Of a stretch of 64,000 nt of DNA, positions 32,237 to 44,852 are shown piece after piece. The translations under genes and the position numbers were made by a program. Where the stretch lies: the NCBI GenBank assembly GCA_033064195.1, contig JARBJD010000300.1, positions 1 to 64,000 on the forward strand. Reading direction: 5' to 3'. Below the pieces are notes generated by a model. That model was given only the letters and a program-made list of their open reading frames with translations. It searched no databases and was not told the DNA's origin. The stretch comes from Blattamonas nauphoetae. Lineage: Eukaryota > Preaxostyla > Oxymonadida. Numbering within the stretch: the first letter of the stretch is position 1; each line of letters opens with the position of its first letter.

Positions 32237-35200
32237 TCACATCATGTTTTTTGGCTTTTTAAACCACTTCACTACATTATCCCATTCAATGTTTAGATCT
32301 GACCAAACATAGTTTTGTGACGAAATGTGGTGAGGAAGAACTGATGGATGTGGGAGTCTTCTAAGATCTTCCGATGCGAAGGAGTCGACAGGACCAACCA
32401 GTCCGAGATTGGTCTTGGTATGAACACACTCTTCCCAGTTGCAGCTGATCCGGAGACTGCAGCTCCACTCATAGATGGAGTCGATTGCAAGGGTTTGGAT
32501 GAGGTGTTGTTTTGGAGGATGGCATTCTGGACAACCTGCTTCTGGCGGACGTAGATCAGCCCCATTTTGAGGACAGTGCGGGCGTAGAAGTCGTGGAAGT
32601 GACTGATGTCCCGACTCAGCTGGAGCGAGTGGTCGAGCAAGTTGAACCGTTGTTCGGCTGCAATCCGTTGTGCTTTGAAAGCCGCGGGGTTCTGTGGGAG
32701 TGGAGGAAGTAGATGGATGTGTCAGCAGCTGACCCTGTGTTGACAAGGCCCAGTTGAGAGACGAGTTGGCGTGACTGCGAAAAGAATGAGAACTCGCCGG
32801 GCATGGAGCGAGAGAACTGCGGACGAGCAGGATCGAACACAGATGGATGGAGTGTGGGCGAAAAAAGAGTGCCCGTCTCCAAATCAAATGCCGATGGCTT
32901 GCATGATGGAGTGGTGGAGGGTTGGATGTCTTCTGCTTGTTGTGTCGATGAGGCATAAACGGCGTCTCGTGGAATCGCTGTGAGTGAGTCAGACAACGAC
33001 GTGCGGAAGAGAGGAAGCTGGTCGTCAATCACAATTTCGGTGGGCATGCTGAAGACGGTCTGGTCCTCTCCAAGATGCTTCCTCAGCATGATGCACAGCG
33101 GGTCGTCGACTTCCGCATTGAACAATTCCTTGCTCTGTCGGTCTTCCTCCAGCGACAGACACGCGTTGTCGAAGGGGATTGTGGTTTGTATGAACATGTC
33201 TGGTGCCGTGGCATGCACAAGAAGCTCCCAAGCACTGTCCGCGAGAGGAGCACTGACGAAAAGACGAGTGAAAGGAACTTGGGCAGCTTCCACGTCTTCC
33301 GACGAGGGATCGGGAGGCGACTCCAGCATCATCATCAGAGACTCGTTGTTTTGGAGGATGAAGTGGGAGACTGTCGGCGGTCCAAAGTGATTCGGAAGAT
33401 CAGAATGAGCGGAACCTGTGTAGAACGGGAGTGGCGATGATGTTTCGTCTGAATTGAGGTTTTGGTGAGTGGCTTTGAGATTGGAGGCAGAGTTGAATGA
33501 GGACGAAGAGTGATTCGTGGAGGGAGCTGTGTTCAGGGTCAAGAAGGGTCTTTGCACAATAACAGCAGAGATCTGTCAAAACAAGGAGGGAGTACGACAG
33601 AGCTTCTTCGTCCGCTTTGCTGCTTCCGAACGAGATCTGGTGTTGTGTAGAGATGACAATCGATTGAGTTGTTGCGATGAGGCTGGAGATGCAATCGATG
33701 CAGATTGTGCGATGCCTCGTGGAGAGGAAGTTGAGCAGACATCCGACGGTGTGGATGCTGTCGAGGCAGACAATGTGCCGCTCCGAGTCGAGAATCTCGG
33801 GCTCGTTCGATCCAATAGACGATCGATTGTCTCCGCCGACCATGGTCATGATGCACAGACTCTGGAAATAGTTGAAGATGGCTTGGATGGTTTGTGTCGC
33901 GCGGTCCATCGAGTTGTACTGCTCCTCGCGAACCGGATTGTGCTGCGCGAATGGGTCCGAAGGTCTTGATTCGAGCTCCTGGGCGTTGCTGGTTTCGTGG
34001 TGGATGACATTGGTGAGTGTCCACATCAGTCGAGAGAAGCAGCTGAAGTCAGGCTCTTCGCCGTTCTTCAGAAGTGTCATCAGGAGCAAGAAAATGGCTG
34101 AGGACAATTCGCGGAAAGTGTGCGGACGGGCTTCCTGCAGAGAGTGAGAGAGGAAAGGGGATACAAAAGTGTAGAGTGTCTTGAATTCTTTCACCGCGTC
34201 TGGCTGTTCCTCTGCCTTCAACGGATTGTTGGTGCAGCTGTCCCAATCCAAGAAGAACTCCGGAATGGGATTGTGAACCGCTTGTTGTCTTCGTGTTCGA
34301 CCTGTTGCTGGAGGGGAACATGAACGTCGGTGTACAAGGCATCGGGGAAGGAAGGGTTGAAGACGGAAGGGACCGTGTTGACGAAGAACGTGTTGGGCTG
34401 AGAAGGATGAAGACGAAGAGAGGCAGACGTTGTCTGTGTAGACGAGGTGTGGGATGGCCAGGTCGCCAAAGTGGTTTCCGAACGGATAGAGTGAGTTGAG
34501 GATGGTCAGCGCGTCTCGTCGGATGGCCGCGTTGGGATGACAGTGCCCGTGTTCCGGGAACATCATTCGTGAAGAGGGGCACCAGCGAGTGGATTACAGT
34601 TTCAGCGACGATCGTTTTTGGAGACTGAAGAGAGTTGTTGGGAAGGGGTTCATACGAGGGATCTCTGCGATGCAAGACAAATGCAAAGAACAGCTGTGAA
34701 CACGCCGAGGTCTGTAGACGAAAATGGGGTCACTGACAATGATGAGAAATGCATGAAGTAGGATTTGATAGCTTCGGCGCGTCCACCTTCGAAACCCTGG
34801 AATAAGCAAGTAAAGATCCAACAAAAGCATACGGGCTTGTCAGAAATGCAGCATTCAGCCAGCCAAGCTCCAGCAATGTCAAGGATTCGGTTAGGATCAA
34901 CTGGTGGCGGAACTTTTATAAATTGCTGCCAATTTCTCTTTTGAATCTCGTGTGTAGTCTGAGTTGTTGATCAGAGTCACCATTTCTGTTATGGCACATA
35001 TTGCTTGATAATGCACATCGGGCTTAGATATTTGGTTCAAGTGGCCGAGAACTCGTAAGAGTCGTGAGAACAGGAACAAGGCATGGGAGAGTGATAGCCC
35101 TGGGAGGGTATCATCAGTACTTCTAGAAAGGGAATATTAAGCAAAATTGCGACAAACTCTGTTGTAATATTGAGGAGAACTGTGTCGCTTCCGTATGGAT

Positions 35201-35240
35201 TCCCGTGCATCTTAGTCACAATGTATCGAGTGAGCCGAGT
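32237..35240 (-). CDS. RalGAP/tuberin-like GTPase-activating protein
   Basis: The N-terminal part has HEAT-like helices and a block like RalGAP subunits: LSHALFLFSRLLRVLGHLNQ, VDPNRILDIAGAWLAECC, FEGGRAEAIKSYFMHF (35240-34600). Mid exons include IRRDALTILNSLYPFGNHF and TQTIQAIFNYFQSLCIMTMV. Towards the end comes FSQSRQLVSQLGL, then after an intron NPAAFKAQRIAAEQRF, LLDHSLQLSRDISHFHDFYA and KMGLIYVRQKQ, the known entry to a Rap-GAP domain; TNLGLVGPVD in another frame fits the next part. The frame changes near 34330 and 32490 are either unresolved tiny introns or real lesions. The domain seems to stop before its catalytic asparagine region. Role: GAP for Ral/Rap/Rheb-type GTPases, if functional. 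Confidence 0.55.
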
Positions 35241-35392
35241 CTAAAACAAAGGAAAACAGTTGCAAAATGCATAAAAAAGGTGTTGATAGACCATTTATGT
35301 CTTCCATTCCAAATCAAGCTTCCCAATCGACAGAAGATTGCGTGGTTCGGTTTTGTCGAGCTGTGCTGTTGGTTGAGACTAATTGGAGTCAG

Positions 35393-35668
35393 CTATAGAT
35401 GTCGCAGAATGGGAGAGAACTCGGATTCAACCTGTGGTCCCTTTAGAGCTCTATTTTCGTCTGAAGAAGATTTGAAGTCACCCATGAAGATGGTCAAGAG
35501 ATAAACTGGAGTGAAAGCGAATATCAACAAACATTGAGTGAGCAGGGAAACGGTGACCCGTGTGCGAGCTTCAAATTCATTTGGAACTGCGATCACGATC
35601 GTGATCGTGAGACAAAACAGACTGAGGAAAGCGAATGATATATAAATCGAGAAAGAGAGAAAATTCAA
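35393..35668 (-). CDS. Small membrane protein exon, faintly Cys-loop-receptor-like
   Basis: About 91 residues: two hydrophobic spans (FAFLSLFCLTITIVIA and VSLLTQCLLIFAFTPVYLL) joined by VPNEFEARTRVT. The P-x-x-x-E-x-R turn followed by VSLLT recalls the M1-M2 link of pentameric ligand-gated channels, but only one segment is available and no ligand domain was found. No ATG was seen at the start; an upstream exon is likely. Treat the channel idea as a hint only. Confidence 0.3.
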   Translation of the reverse strand: MNFLSFSIYISFAFLSLFCLTITIVIAVPNEFEARTRVTVSLLTQCLLIFAFTPVYLLTIFMGDFKSSSDENRALKGPQVESEFSPILRHL

Positions 35669-35699
35669 ACGGTGAGTGAGATCATCACTGTTTACATGA

Positions 35700-36918
35700 T
35701 AAAGAAGCTCTTCAAAAGCTCATTGAACGATTTTACTCTCCTCCGTGGGTGAGATCTGATCTGAGTCTAGACCTACCCGTGGGCGAACTCAGTGTCCCAT
35801 CTGTCCTGAAGGAATCTCACGCGGTTTTGTTGAAAACGGAGTGATTGAAAGCATGGTGCACAGAGAGGGAGTGAAGGATCAGAAGGTGAAAGAGATGCCC
35901 ACGTCAGATTGAGTGGATGAAGAGAGAAAGATGTGGGAGATGAAGATGGTGGAGGAAGAGATGGAAGCGGATGAGCGAAGAAAGAAAGAAAGAAGCTGCG
36001 GTCGATTGAGACTGATTGGAAGGATAATATCTTCGAGATTTTTGCCTTACTTTTTACGATATGGTTCAGTTTTTTCATTGATGTATTCTACCAGATGCAG
36101 ACACCACAAACTATCTCACATCCCCTACATTATCCACAGCGTGTATAGGTCCACACAAGTGTTTTCCCAAGCACCCATGACAATGCACACACTTCCAATC
36201 AACAAGAAGAATCCTCAATCTTTCAAATTCCATCAAGACCGACAGAAGAACACGTCGAACGAGGATGACATTCAGATTCTCAAAGAACTTCGATCGAGTT
36301 TGACAGAATTTCAGGAATTGAAACGGCAGGCTGAAGAATAGCGAAAAGATGAGGCGAAGAAGGAGATGCGAGACATCGGAAATATAAGCATAGACGAGAT
36401 GAGGACGGAGAAAGCTTTTACCATCCTCATCTCGTCTGTTAAAATCAGAGACGTGTCTCTTGATAGGCGAAAGTGAAAATCGATGAACACTGGGTTTTTT
36501 AGAGGGAGAGCGATGGGAGGAATGGAGAAGTGAACGCAGATCGGACGATGACAGCAATCACCAATATGTCACTCAACAGCTATTGTGAAGCCGTCCCTGC
36601 TCGTTTTCAGACTGGTTATGACTCTATGGTATGACTTGCCTTTTGTGTTTAACATTCTCTGCTCTTTTTAGAACTTTGAATCTTGAATTGTGGTGGATCA
36701 CAACCAAGATACAGCTCAGCGATGGTGAAGCAGGAAACTGCTCGGAATAAAACAATCTTCAAAATTTCTTATGATTAGCGATTTTCATTTGATGAATCGA
36801 CATTTTAATCTGTTTTCGGACAATCACGTAACAGTCAGAAATAAGTTTGGTCTGATCGACACACCAGAGCTTACTTCGAATCTTTGACTCACAAACACTT
36901 GACAATGAAATGAATAAT
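35700..36918. other. Stretch without a confident gene
   Basis: The best frame is plus 35913-36341, ending in helical DDIQILKELRSSLTEFQELK. It has a plausible coiled-coil end but no clear start, and it overlaps minus frames of similar length. From 36560 to 36918 I see nothing. The right edge is the 8-bp target site of hAT-like element 1. Confidence 0.3.
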
Positions 36919-39900
36919 TAGGCATGGGCACCAGTCAGTCCAGAATCTGGGAGTCCAGTCACCAAAAAAAATCGAGTCAGTGACTCACCCCATAAGTTCA
37001 AGTCAAGAAGAATCCAAGCCCAAAATGTCCCTATTCAAATCGACCGTTACTGAATGATTGAACATGACCATTGTTACCTGGATTTGCTACCACACATTCT
37101 CATCAACCATCAGACAGCACTTTCCTTTGATTTTTTCAGGTTTTTCTTTCACATTTCACACTATATTTGAGAAATCAACTCATTCTCTGATAAATCAAAT
37201 GAATTTAGTAACAAGTCATCACCACACCCCATACTTTTCTGGAGAGTCACTTTGAGTCACTGATCCGCCCATGCAATCATGCAAATAGTCACCGGACAGA
37301 CTGGACTCACCGATCATCTTTTCACCTGTAACTTTGCGCGTGAATTGACCAGGTTTAGATTTTGGTTTTCCTTTCACTTCCACTCTATTTGACAAAAGGA
37401 AACTGATTTTGACCATCAGGTACCGAACACTCCCATACATTATGGATTGAGAAAATAAGGGGATCACATTCATTATGTCCTTCTTTATGAATAATTGATC
37501 TGATTTCATCGTTCTTTCTTCTCAGAACGTCACCAGTATCTCTTCAGGACAGGCAAGACAGAACATCGCATCCCCAGTGACAACTGATAGGATCGTGGAA
37601 TCTACCGTCAATTGTGTGCTCAAGAATCTGAGTTAATTGGCATTTTTTTCAGTATTCTCTTTCCAACCCTCTTCAACCTGCGGAATTCCACAAACGAGAT
37701 TTTGAACGTCTCGATCTCACAAGCAGGAAATGAATCTGTCTCAATGTTGGACGACTGCAGCACGTTGAGCATGCAGAACTGCGTCCTGCTCATCAAAACA
37801 CCATTATCGCCCTCGCTTGTCAGATGTGGTGGAACACTCAAACTGGTTGACATTTCATTTCACTCATCCGACCACTCGAGTCATGTGTCTCCCCTAATTC
37901 AGTCGACACACGAACAAACAACAGTCTTGCTGTTTCGTCTTGAAGTTCTCTCAACTTCTCTGAATCAGGACACTCCGTTCTTCTCGTCGTGACTGTTCTC
38001 TCGTTTCAACCTCATCTCGTCCACTTTTTCGAATATTTCGACCATCCTCCTCGCAAACAGCACGGACGGTGTTTGGTCGGATGATGTCACAGATTCGGGC
38101 GTGATCGCCTCGTCGAACTTTGATGGATGCGATGTCTGCTGCACAGCCACCCTTTGCAGCGGCAGCCGTTTCCGCACACTTTCCACTCTTTATTGCTCAT
38201 TCTCACACTTAACTATGACAAATGAGGGCCAGCAGATTCTCTCTTACACGAAGTTATTCTTCGGGGATGTCTTCGCCTCCATCTCTCGAAATGGGGAAGG
38301 AGGAGCCATCCAATTCAAGCTCTCCGATGCCTCTGCCGTTCTCACCGTCACAAACTGCGCTTTCATCACATACACCTCATCCAGCAGCTTCAAGGGAGGG
38401 GGCGTCCTTGCATCGAATGGCAAGGTCGCCGTCACCGGAACGACCTTCGCGAAATGCACAGGACATTCTGGAGGAGCCATTACAACCACTGGAGCACAGC
38501 TCACAGTGTCTGACAGTGCGTCCTACACTTCTAGGCCATCTGCGAGTCCTGGATAGAAAAAAAGGAGATATGAATTTTCATACTGATGAAAGGACGACAG
38601 AAAACCAACTTTTAAACGGCGGAGGAGGAGCGATGTGGATTGAACTCAAGTTTTCGAATTCTCTACTCAGTGCGTGTCTCTTCGAGTCATGCCTTGCTCC
38701 GCCGTTCAGAGTAGGGACTATACTCTGGCCGTACGGTTGTGCAGGTCCAGATTTCTTCAGAATGGTGATTTGCATGATTGCTTGTGCTCGGTTCACCGCA
38801 AACGATGTCGTTGGTCACAACTGCTTTCAATGTGAGTTCAACAATCAAGGCAAAGCGGTTGTGGTAGAAGGCGCAAACTCGTGTTCGAACAGAGAAGAGA
38901 CTTGCATTCTCGTCAACCCGAAGACAGCCCCTCTCTCAAACGGCCAGCATGACAGTATCAGCTGGACTCCTTTCTGCGTCGGCGATGTCATTCACACTAA
39001 TCAACTGTATTATGAAAGGAACAGGATCAGACCAAAACACGGACACAACAACCACAGTCAACACATTCGACTTTGCCTTCCAAACACCTCTCTCCTCGTC
39101 GACTCCCCTCCTCTCCATCTCAAATGGCTCCTTCCTCCTTCAATCGTGCTCTTTCAAGTCGTCCGGCTCTGTCGTTGCTGCTCGGACTCTGATCTCCGTC
39201 TCGGCAACAGCAACCATCCCCACCGACGGACATCGAGTGAAAAACCTCTCGTTCTCATCACCTACTGCACCCTCTCCTCCCCCCAATCTCTGTCGGCGAC
39301 ATCACTCTATCTCCAACTCAGTCATTTCGCTATCCGTCTCAAGTTCATCTACTGTCCTCCTTTTTAGCTGTCGTTGGACAAGCGGCACTCCGTTCGCATC
39401 CAGCGTTGTAATCCAAACATTCGGAACAGATGCTGGTGATCTGAAGTCGCGGGACTGAAGTGAGAAACGAATTGATCTGTTCATCTCCATTGCATGACGC
39501 CAGATATCGCTGATCTCGTCTGCATCTTCTGGATCGATTCTATGTCTTCTTCATCTCTCCACTGGTGGACAGTTGATCGTGAATACTAAATGCGACGCAG
39601 ACAACGAACTCAGTGGTTACTCGTATCTCCCCTGCCCATCACTCGTGACAGGATTCTCAGATCTGAAAGGCTCCGACATGATTGCTGTTGTGAAAACAAA
39701 TGCAGAATAGTCATCTCAGATTCTTGTCTCATCAGGAAAATTGACCCTGGACTCGTCTTTGATATCTGTGTCAGATGGAGCATCGTTGAGAGTGCTCAAT
39801 TGTGATTTCACGTTAATCTCGTGTGCGGCGTCTGGATCAGCCATCTCAGCAAGAATTGTAAGTGGAGCCAGTCTCTCTCTTGAGACAGTCACCTTCAGTT

Positions 39901-40641
39901 CGTGCATCTCTTCAGTTGATGGAGGAGCGATCTGGATGGATCTGCTTGAAATGACGAGTCAATCACAATACTCGCTCATCGACACCGTCTTCGGAACTGG
40001 TGCGGATGCCAACCACGCCGCTCGAAGTGGGCATCACGTGTACGTCATTGCGAAGGATCTGTCGGAAGTGATTGTGGCGAGCAGATGGGCGGGATCGTGT
40101 GACACAGCTGAAGACGAGGACTTGTGGGGAATGAACAGCGAGCCAAATGAGATGTCGTTGCTGCCCATCTTCAAGTCGCACATGATTGCCGTCGGAGAGA
40201 ATGGAAGCGACGACGCTGACGGGACATTCGCGAGTGCCTTCCGAACACTCCATCGCTGCCTGGAATGGACGAAAGAACAAACAGGCCCCTTCGCAGTTGA
40301 GATTGTGAAGAAGGCGACGATCGGGCGGAGTTGCTGTGAGATAGACCACCTCCATCATGGTGGACGGAACTATATTTGTCTGAGTCACATGATATCATTA
40401 AAACTTGACATCATTCGCGAATTTGTGGAATCTTGTCTTTTTTTCTGTGTTAATCTTCGTCTTAATGTTCAAAACTCGTTCACGAAGAGAAATGATGACA
40501 TAATTAACATTGAAGGGCACTTATTAAGCGAATACCTCAACAAAAACCAGCATCTCATTTATTTTCTCTTTCAACTTGAAAACATGGGCCAAATCGAGTC
40601 AGTCAGAAAACTTTGAGTCAGGTGACTGGTGCCCATGCCTA
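36919..40641. mobile_element. hAT-like element 1, 3723 bp, carrying a beta-helix gene relic
   Basis: The perfect 19-bp terminal inverted repeats TAGGCATGGGCACCAGTCA (36919-36937 and its inverse at 40623-40641) are flanked by TGAATAAT at 36911-36918 and 40642-40649. ATCGAGTCAGT and GAGTCA motifs recur near both ends, as subterminal binding sites do in hAT elements. No transposase is visible. The interior is mostly a decayed right-handed beta-helix gene on the plus strand. Intact ends with an exact target duplication imply that the insertion moved with the gene inside. Confidence 0.9.
37680..40345 (+). pseudogene. Right-handed beta-helix surface protein, decayed, inside hAT-like element 1
   Basis: Successive plus-strand frames give beta-helix repeats: NVSISQAGNESVSMLDDCS, GGAIQFKLSDASAVLTVTNC, SFKGGGVLASNGKVAVTG, HSGGAITTTGAQLTV, ISNGSFLLQSCSFKSSGS, VSDGASLRVLNCDFTLISC and DGGAIWMDL. 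The end shows the family's usual closing block LLPIFKSHMIAVGENGSD then FRTLHRCLEWTKE. Frame changes and stops at several points (about 37990, 38550, 38960, 39460, 40345) mean the gene is broken. The fold suggests an extracellular adhesin-like protein. Compare the fragment at 20335-20760. Confidence 0.7.
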
Positions 40642-40986
40642 TGAATAATATCGATATACCTCATAAATCATCATGAACCAGATTGTTCTTGTTCCTGAAC
40701 AAAATGGCCAGATTTGAATGACTTCAAAAATTTCGTCCCATGTGCATGTCGTCCGCGTCTATCAATGAGAAAGACAATGGACGGAGAATTGGCATGAGTT
40801 GATGAATTAGATTGGTCGACACGAGTAACAAACATTTTTGGATGGAACAGCTTGTGATGAGCCATGCCAACAGCTTCAACGCTGATTGAAGAATTGGACG
40901 ATTGGGCGATGAAATGAGGATAAGAATTGATTCGACGAAGGTGAGCATCGTTGGGTCTGATGAGGATGGACCAATTTGGAGAATTA

Positions 40987-42608
40987 CAGTTGGCCGGACA
41001 ATTGAGTAATTTGTTACTCTCACGATCAAGACCCATTTTTAAGTCGTTGACTTTTTCTCGGTTTTTGAACAAATTAGAAAACAGAAAGAGTCACAGAGTG
41101 GTGAGAAAGTGTAAAGGAGGAAATGTATGAATTAGAATGGGGCTTCATGGTTTTGTAGACCAAACTTCTTTCCCTTCGGACTTGCTTTTGTTTCACTCTG
41201 TCTGGACTTCAACGCTTTGTTGTCAGCTCGAATGTTCTCTTTTATAGTCTCAAAGCGGGAGTGAGAGACTTTGCATTGTTCTCCCTCGTTTCCATAATGG
41301 ACCTCCAGACCAGCTCGGCGAAATGCGCCTCTGGTATTCTCACCAGTCGTTGCAGTTTGGTACGCACTTAAAAATTGTTGAAGACATCGTCCGATCGATG
41401 AGGAACTGTCATCGTACTTGAGCCGAGACAGTTGCCTCTTGAGGATTCCGAACGTCACACAGTCTAACGGTTGTAGATAGTGTGTGGCGTTCGGAGGAAG
41501 GGTGAAGAGGGCAATGCCAGCATTTGTGAGCGCCAGCTCTGCTGTCTCGCCTAGATGGACACTGGAGTTGTCCACGAGGAGAAGAGCTGGCGCTTTTGGT
41601 TTTCCCAATACCCTTCGTTGTTCCGCCACATAGTCAAGCAAGACGTTGTCAAGCCAACTATCAAACTTGTCATGTGTGAACCCGCCTTTCTCGTTTTCTT
41701 CAACTATGATTCCATCTTCATCCATAATTCCCATTTTTTCAAGATCTTGTTCATCCATAGGAGCTCTAAGTACACAGTGGAGTGGGAGAGACTTTCCGTG
41801 CAGGGAGATCGCGGCCATTGCGGAGAACCGTGGAACTGTCTGAGGAACAGGATGATGCAGTAGTTTTCCCGACATTTCAACCGCACCGACCACACAGTGA
41901 CCAATAGAATCCTGTTTGGGTTGATACCCGACTTCGTCAGCATTAATGAGCAGGAGCGGATGGACTTTTCTGATGAGCGTTTCGAGTTGCGTCATGTATC
42001 GATCAACATCGGCGACTTTAATTGCTGTTCGGGAAGATGCCATGGGACCACTAAAATGGAGGGCAATCTCTTTTGAATTGAGTCGGATGAAGTCGTAGGG
42101 GTATGATCTGTTTATGTCGATTCGATTTGTCTTTTCAGAGACCCAGTCATATATTTGAGACGGTATCCATGGTGTACCTCTCAGGCTATCTTCCCTTATC
42201 AATCGTATTAACTCTGCCTTCTGATTTCTTGTCAGTATGCTACTTTTTTTTCGTCAACAGGAATATACTTCGGTCCATGACGATTCTGCGACACCTGTGG
42301 TGTCGTGCAACCGACTATGTCAGCGACCAGTTGGTTTGGGATCGTTCCACCTTTTAATGTCTTTTCCAGTTCCAGAATCTTCGTAATTCCATCAGCATAG
42401 GTCGTCCAAGTCAAACTGAGAATGCGTTCCGCAATGCTGTACGAATCATTTTTCGGGAAATGGAGTGATAATCTCGTTAGCAGGTCGAAGTGGGAAACCC
42501 GTGATAAATGAAGGTCTGGCACTTTTTTCATATTCCAGAGAAAATAGGATTCAACGGTTTGATGATCAACCCGAAGTGTAAGAAATTACTCAAATGTCCG
42601 ACCAACTG
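40987..42608 (-). mobile_element. Tc1/mariner-superfamily transposon, 1622 bp
   Basis: The terminal inverted repeats start CAGTTGG(C/T)CGGACA(A/T)TTGAG and run about 33 bp; they are flanked by TA at 40985-40986 and 42609-42610. Between them is one minus-strand transposase of the DDE type. The TA target and the DDE_1-like protein suggest the pogo/Tigger side of the superfamily. The arms differ at several bases, so the copy is not brand new. It is inserted in FLNW gene E. Confidence 0.9.
41132..42531 (-). CDS. DDE superfamily transposase
   Basis: The N-terminal frame 42232-42531 has a helix-turn-helix-like GTIPNQLVADIVGCTTPQVS. The main frame 41132-42202 has the catalytic core: LLLINADEVGYQ (first Asp), ALLLVDNSSVHL (second Asp) and PPNATHYLQPLDCVTFGILK (third Asp), followed by a basic end (KSRQSETKASPKGKK). 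The three-Asp arrangement with the PPN-x6-QPLD block is the DDE_1/pogo-like signature. The two frames meet near 42205-42235 and are out of phase, so there is one frameshift, or a tiny intron, between the DNA-binding and catalytic parts. The catalytic residues look intact. Confidence 0.85.
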
Positions 42609-43913
42609 TACGTGTTCTTCAGTTTCGCTGCGAAGGTATCTTAAATGGCTGAGTAGATTCGCTGCTTTCCTCTCCATGCAAGAATCAAACACAACGCCGT
42701 TCTTTACCATCATAACCAGTGATCGATAAATCGTTAATGTGTGACGGACTGAATCGGGAGGATCTCCATCCCAATTCCGGAAGGCTGAGGCTGACTCTGA
42801 GAATAGTGGAGGCGAATTTAGGCTTGTCTGACCGGCACTGACCGGTCAGTTTTCATTGAAAAGTACTGACGGTCACTGACCGGAGGTATTTCGGAACCCA
42901 TAATCGAGAGTTACCATTTCTCCGATGTGAATTCAACATCATCGGATAAACACGCAACTTCGGGAAAACCCGCAACTCAGCTTTCAAACAACCGAAGTCA
43001 CCTCAAGTGTTCACCTCTTCGGTATCCACTGTGGACATCTATTGAATCCAAAATCCACATGATTTCTTCTAAATTATGTTTTCTTCATTTCGATCATTCT
43101 CATTGTGGGACGATTTTAAAAAAGAAAGTGTATCAACCAGGTTGGGACGTTACTCCACGGGTCAAGTTGCCTCCAAACATTCCTTCCTCTCATCACTGAG
43201 TACCTCACCTCCCGTCTATCCTCGACCCTTTCTCGTCATGCAGTTGAATTCCGTCAAGCATGCACGCAGGAAATCGCGGAAAGAGAATGGGAATTGAAGA
43301 TTCGACACCATGGACTCGCAATTAGAACGGGTATTCGGATTTTTATTTCGCAACTCGTTGTCTTTCGTTGTTGTCTTTCAATCTTTTTTCACGATCTGTT
43401 TTTGTCGCAGATCATCTTCTCTCCTATCCCCTCCCAGCCATCAGCTTCCATTCCCATCCACTCCCTTCCACCCCCTCTCCATCCACCTCACAACCTACAC
43501 TAACTGATGATAAATTAGATTTCGACATCTCAACCTCTTGACGTTTCGATGAGGAAACGAGACGGTATGCTCGAATTTTCATCCCCTGTCGATCCAATTT
43601 CTTCTACTCTGAAGTATTGTATCTTTTCTATCACCTGGTTTATCGTCATTTCTTCAGACAAACGCCACACTTTCGAAGCCCTGGTGACTGACATACTCTC
43701 TGGATCTCAGTGACTGTCTTCCGCTTTCCCATCGCCATCCCGTTTCACATCCTCCTCTCCTCTTTGAAACAAGTCAAATGCTGATGGAAAGCTCAGAATC
43801 GACACCGATCATTTGATCACGACCAAACACACTCATTCGAGATCTTCTTCCCCGATCTCGTCGAGGACGATTCGTCGGCGAGGAATTGCGGTGTTTTATT
43901 AGTCCCCACGAAA

Positions 43914-44640
43914 GTGCCGCCATTCTGCAGTCAATCACCCACTCACGAGTTGTTTCGAAATGCATCACCGCTGAAGCAGCTGAGGCAAGAAGAAATCGAC
44001 AAGATGCTCTCAAATATGTCTTCACGAACCAACATCTCCGTTATTCCGCCTCAATCGCCAACGAAGACGCCTCAGACACAATCACACCTCATATCGAAAG
44101 GCTCGCCTCCAATGCGCAGTCCATCGTAACTGTCGGACTCTCCTCACCTCTTTCCTGCACAAGCATCACCACGATTCGCATGTATTCCGAGGTTTCCCGC
44201 GCCTCCATTCGTCGTCGACATGGATAGTCACCTCTTCGACCAGGCTCCCAAGGGCGCCACCGATTCTTCGTCTGAGCATCCACAGGTTTGATCTTTTCAT
44301 TTTCGTTTCATGATACTGCTCTCTTTCCTCATCTTTTATCGTTTTTGTGATTGATCTCTCTTCTTCAGGCCACGAACTGGGAAACGCAGTATAAAACGGA
44401 CCACAAGCCACTCCGTCTCTTCTCGCCTCCGAAATGAAAGAAAAGGTGGATAGAAGAGAAAAGAAGTTCGACAAGTGGAAGGCACAGACGGCCGAACAGA
44501 TCGACAACATGTTCACGCATCAGCTGATCGCAATTGCAGAGGAAGAACACGCCATCACAAAGTGTGATATTCTCTCTCCTGACTCTGTTTTAGCTTCTCT
44601 ACTCTGGGTTGGAGAATGCAGACGAAGAGGATCCTGAAAA
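43914..44640 (+). CDS. Host-like gene fragment inside hAT-like element 3
   Basis: A frame at 43914-44129 reads THELFRNASPLKQLRQEEID and KMLSNMSSRTNISVIPPQSP. After an unclear gap, 44366-44640 gives QATNWETQYKTDHKPLRLF and, in a neighbouring frame, KVDRREKKFDKWKAQTAEQI and TSLLGLENADEEDPEK-like sequence. GT-AG introns seem present near 44283-44369, but the full chain could not be phased. The product is unknown, helical and charged. Confidence 0.35.
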
Positions 44641-44852
44641 GGTACGCCAGAACTCGGACTCGAACAGTCGATGCACTTCCGTGCTTTAATGTTGTTTTTC
44701 TATCTTTATTTCGCCTCTTAAACCATTTTCTGTATCATTGATGTTTTATTCTCGCCCACATGACAATCCAGATCCCCTCCACAAATATTCTCTCAAAGAA
44801 ACGAAACTAGCCCATCAGAACGTGACAGGTTTCGAGCGAAAAAAAGCACAAA

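Noticed and set aside
35585-35612. GATCACGATCGTGATC palindrome as an operator
   Set aside because: It lies in coding sequence for ITITIVIAV-like residues and is explained by codon repetition.
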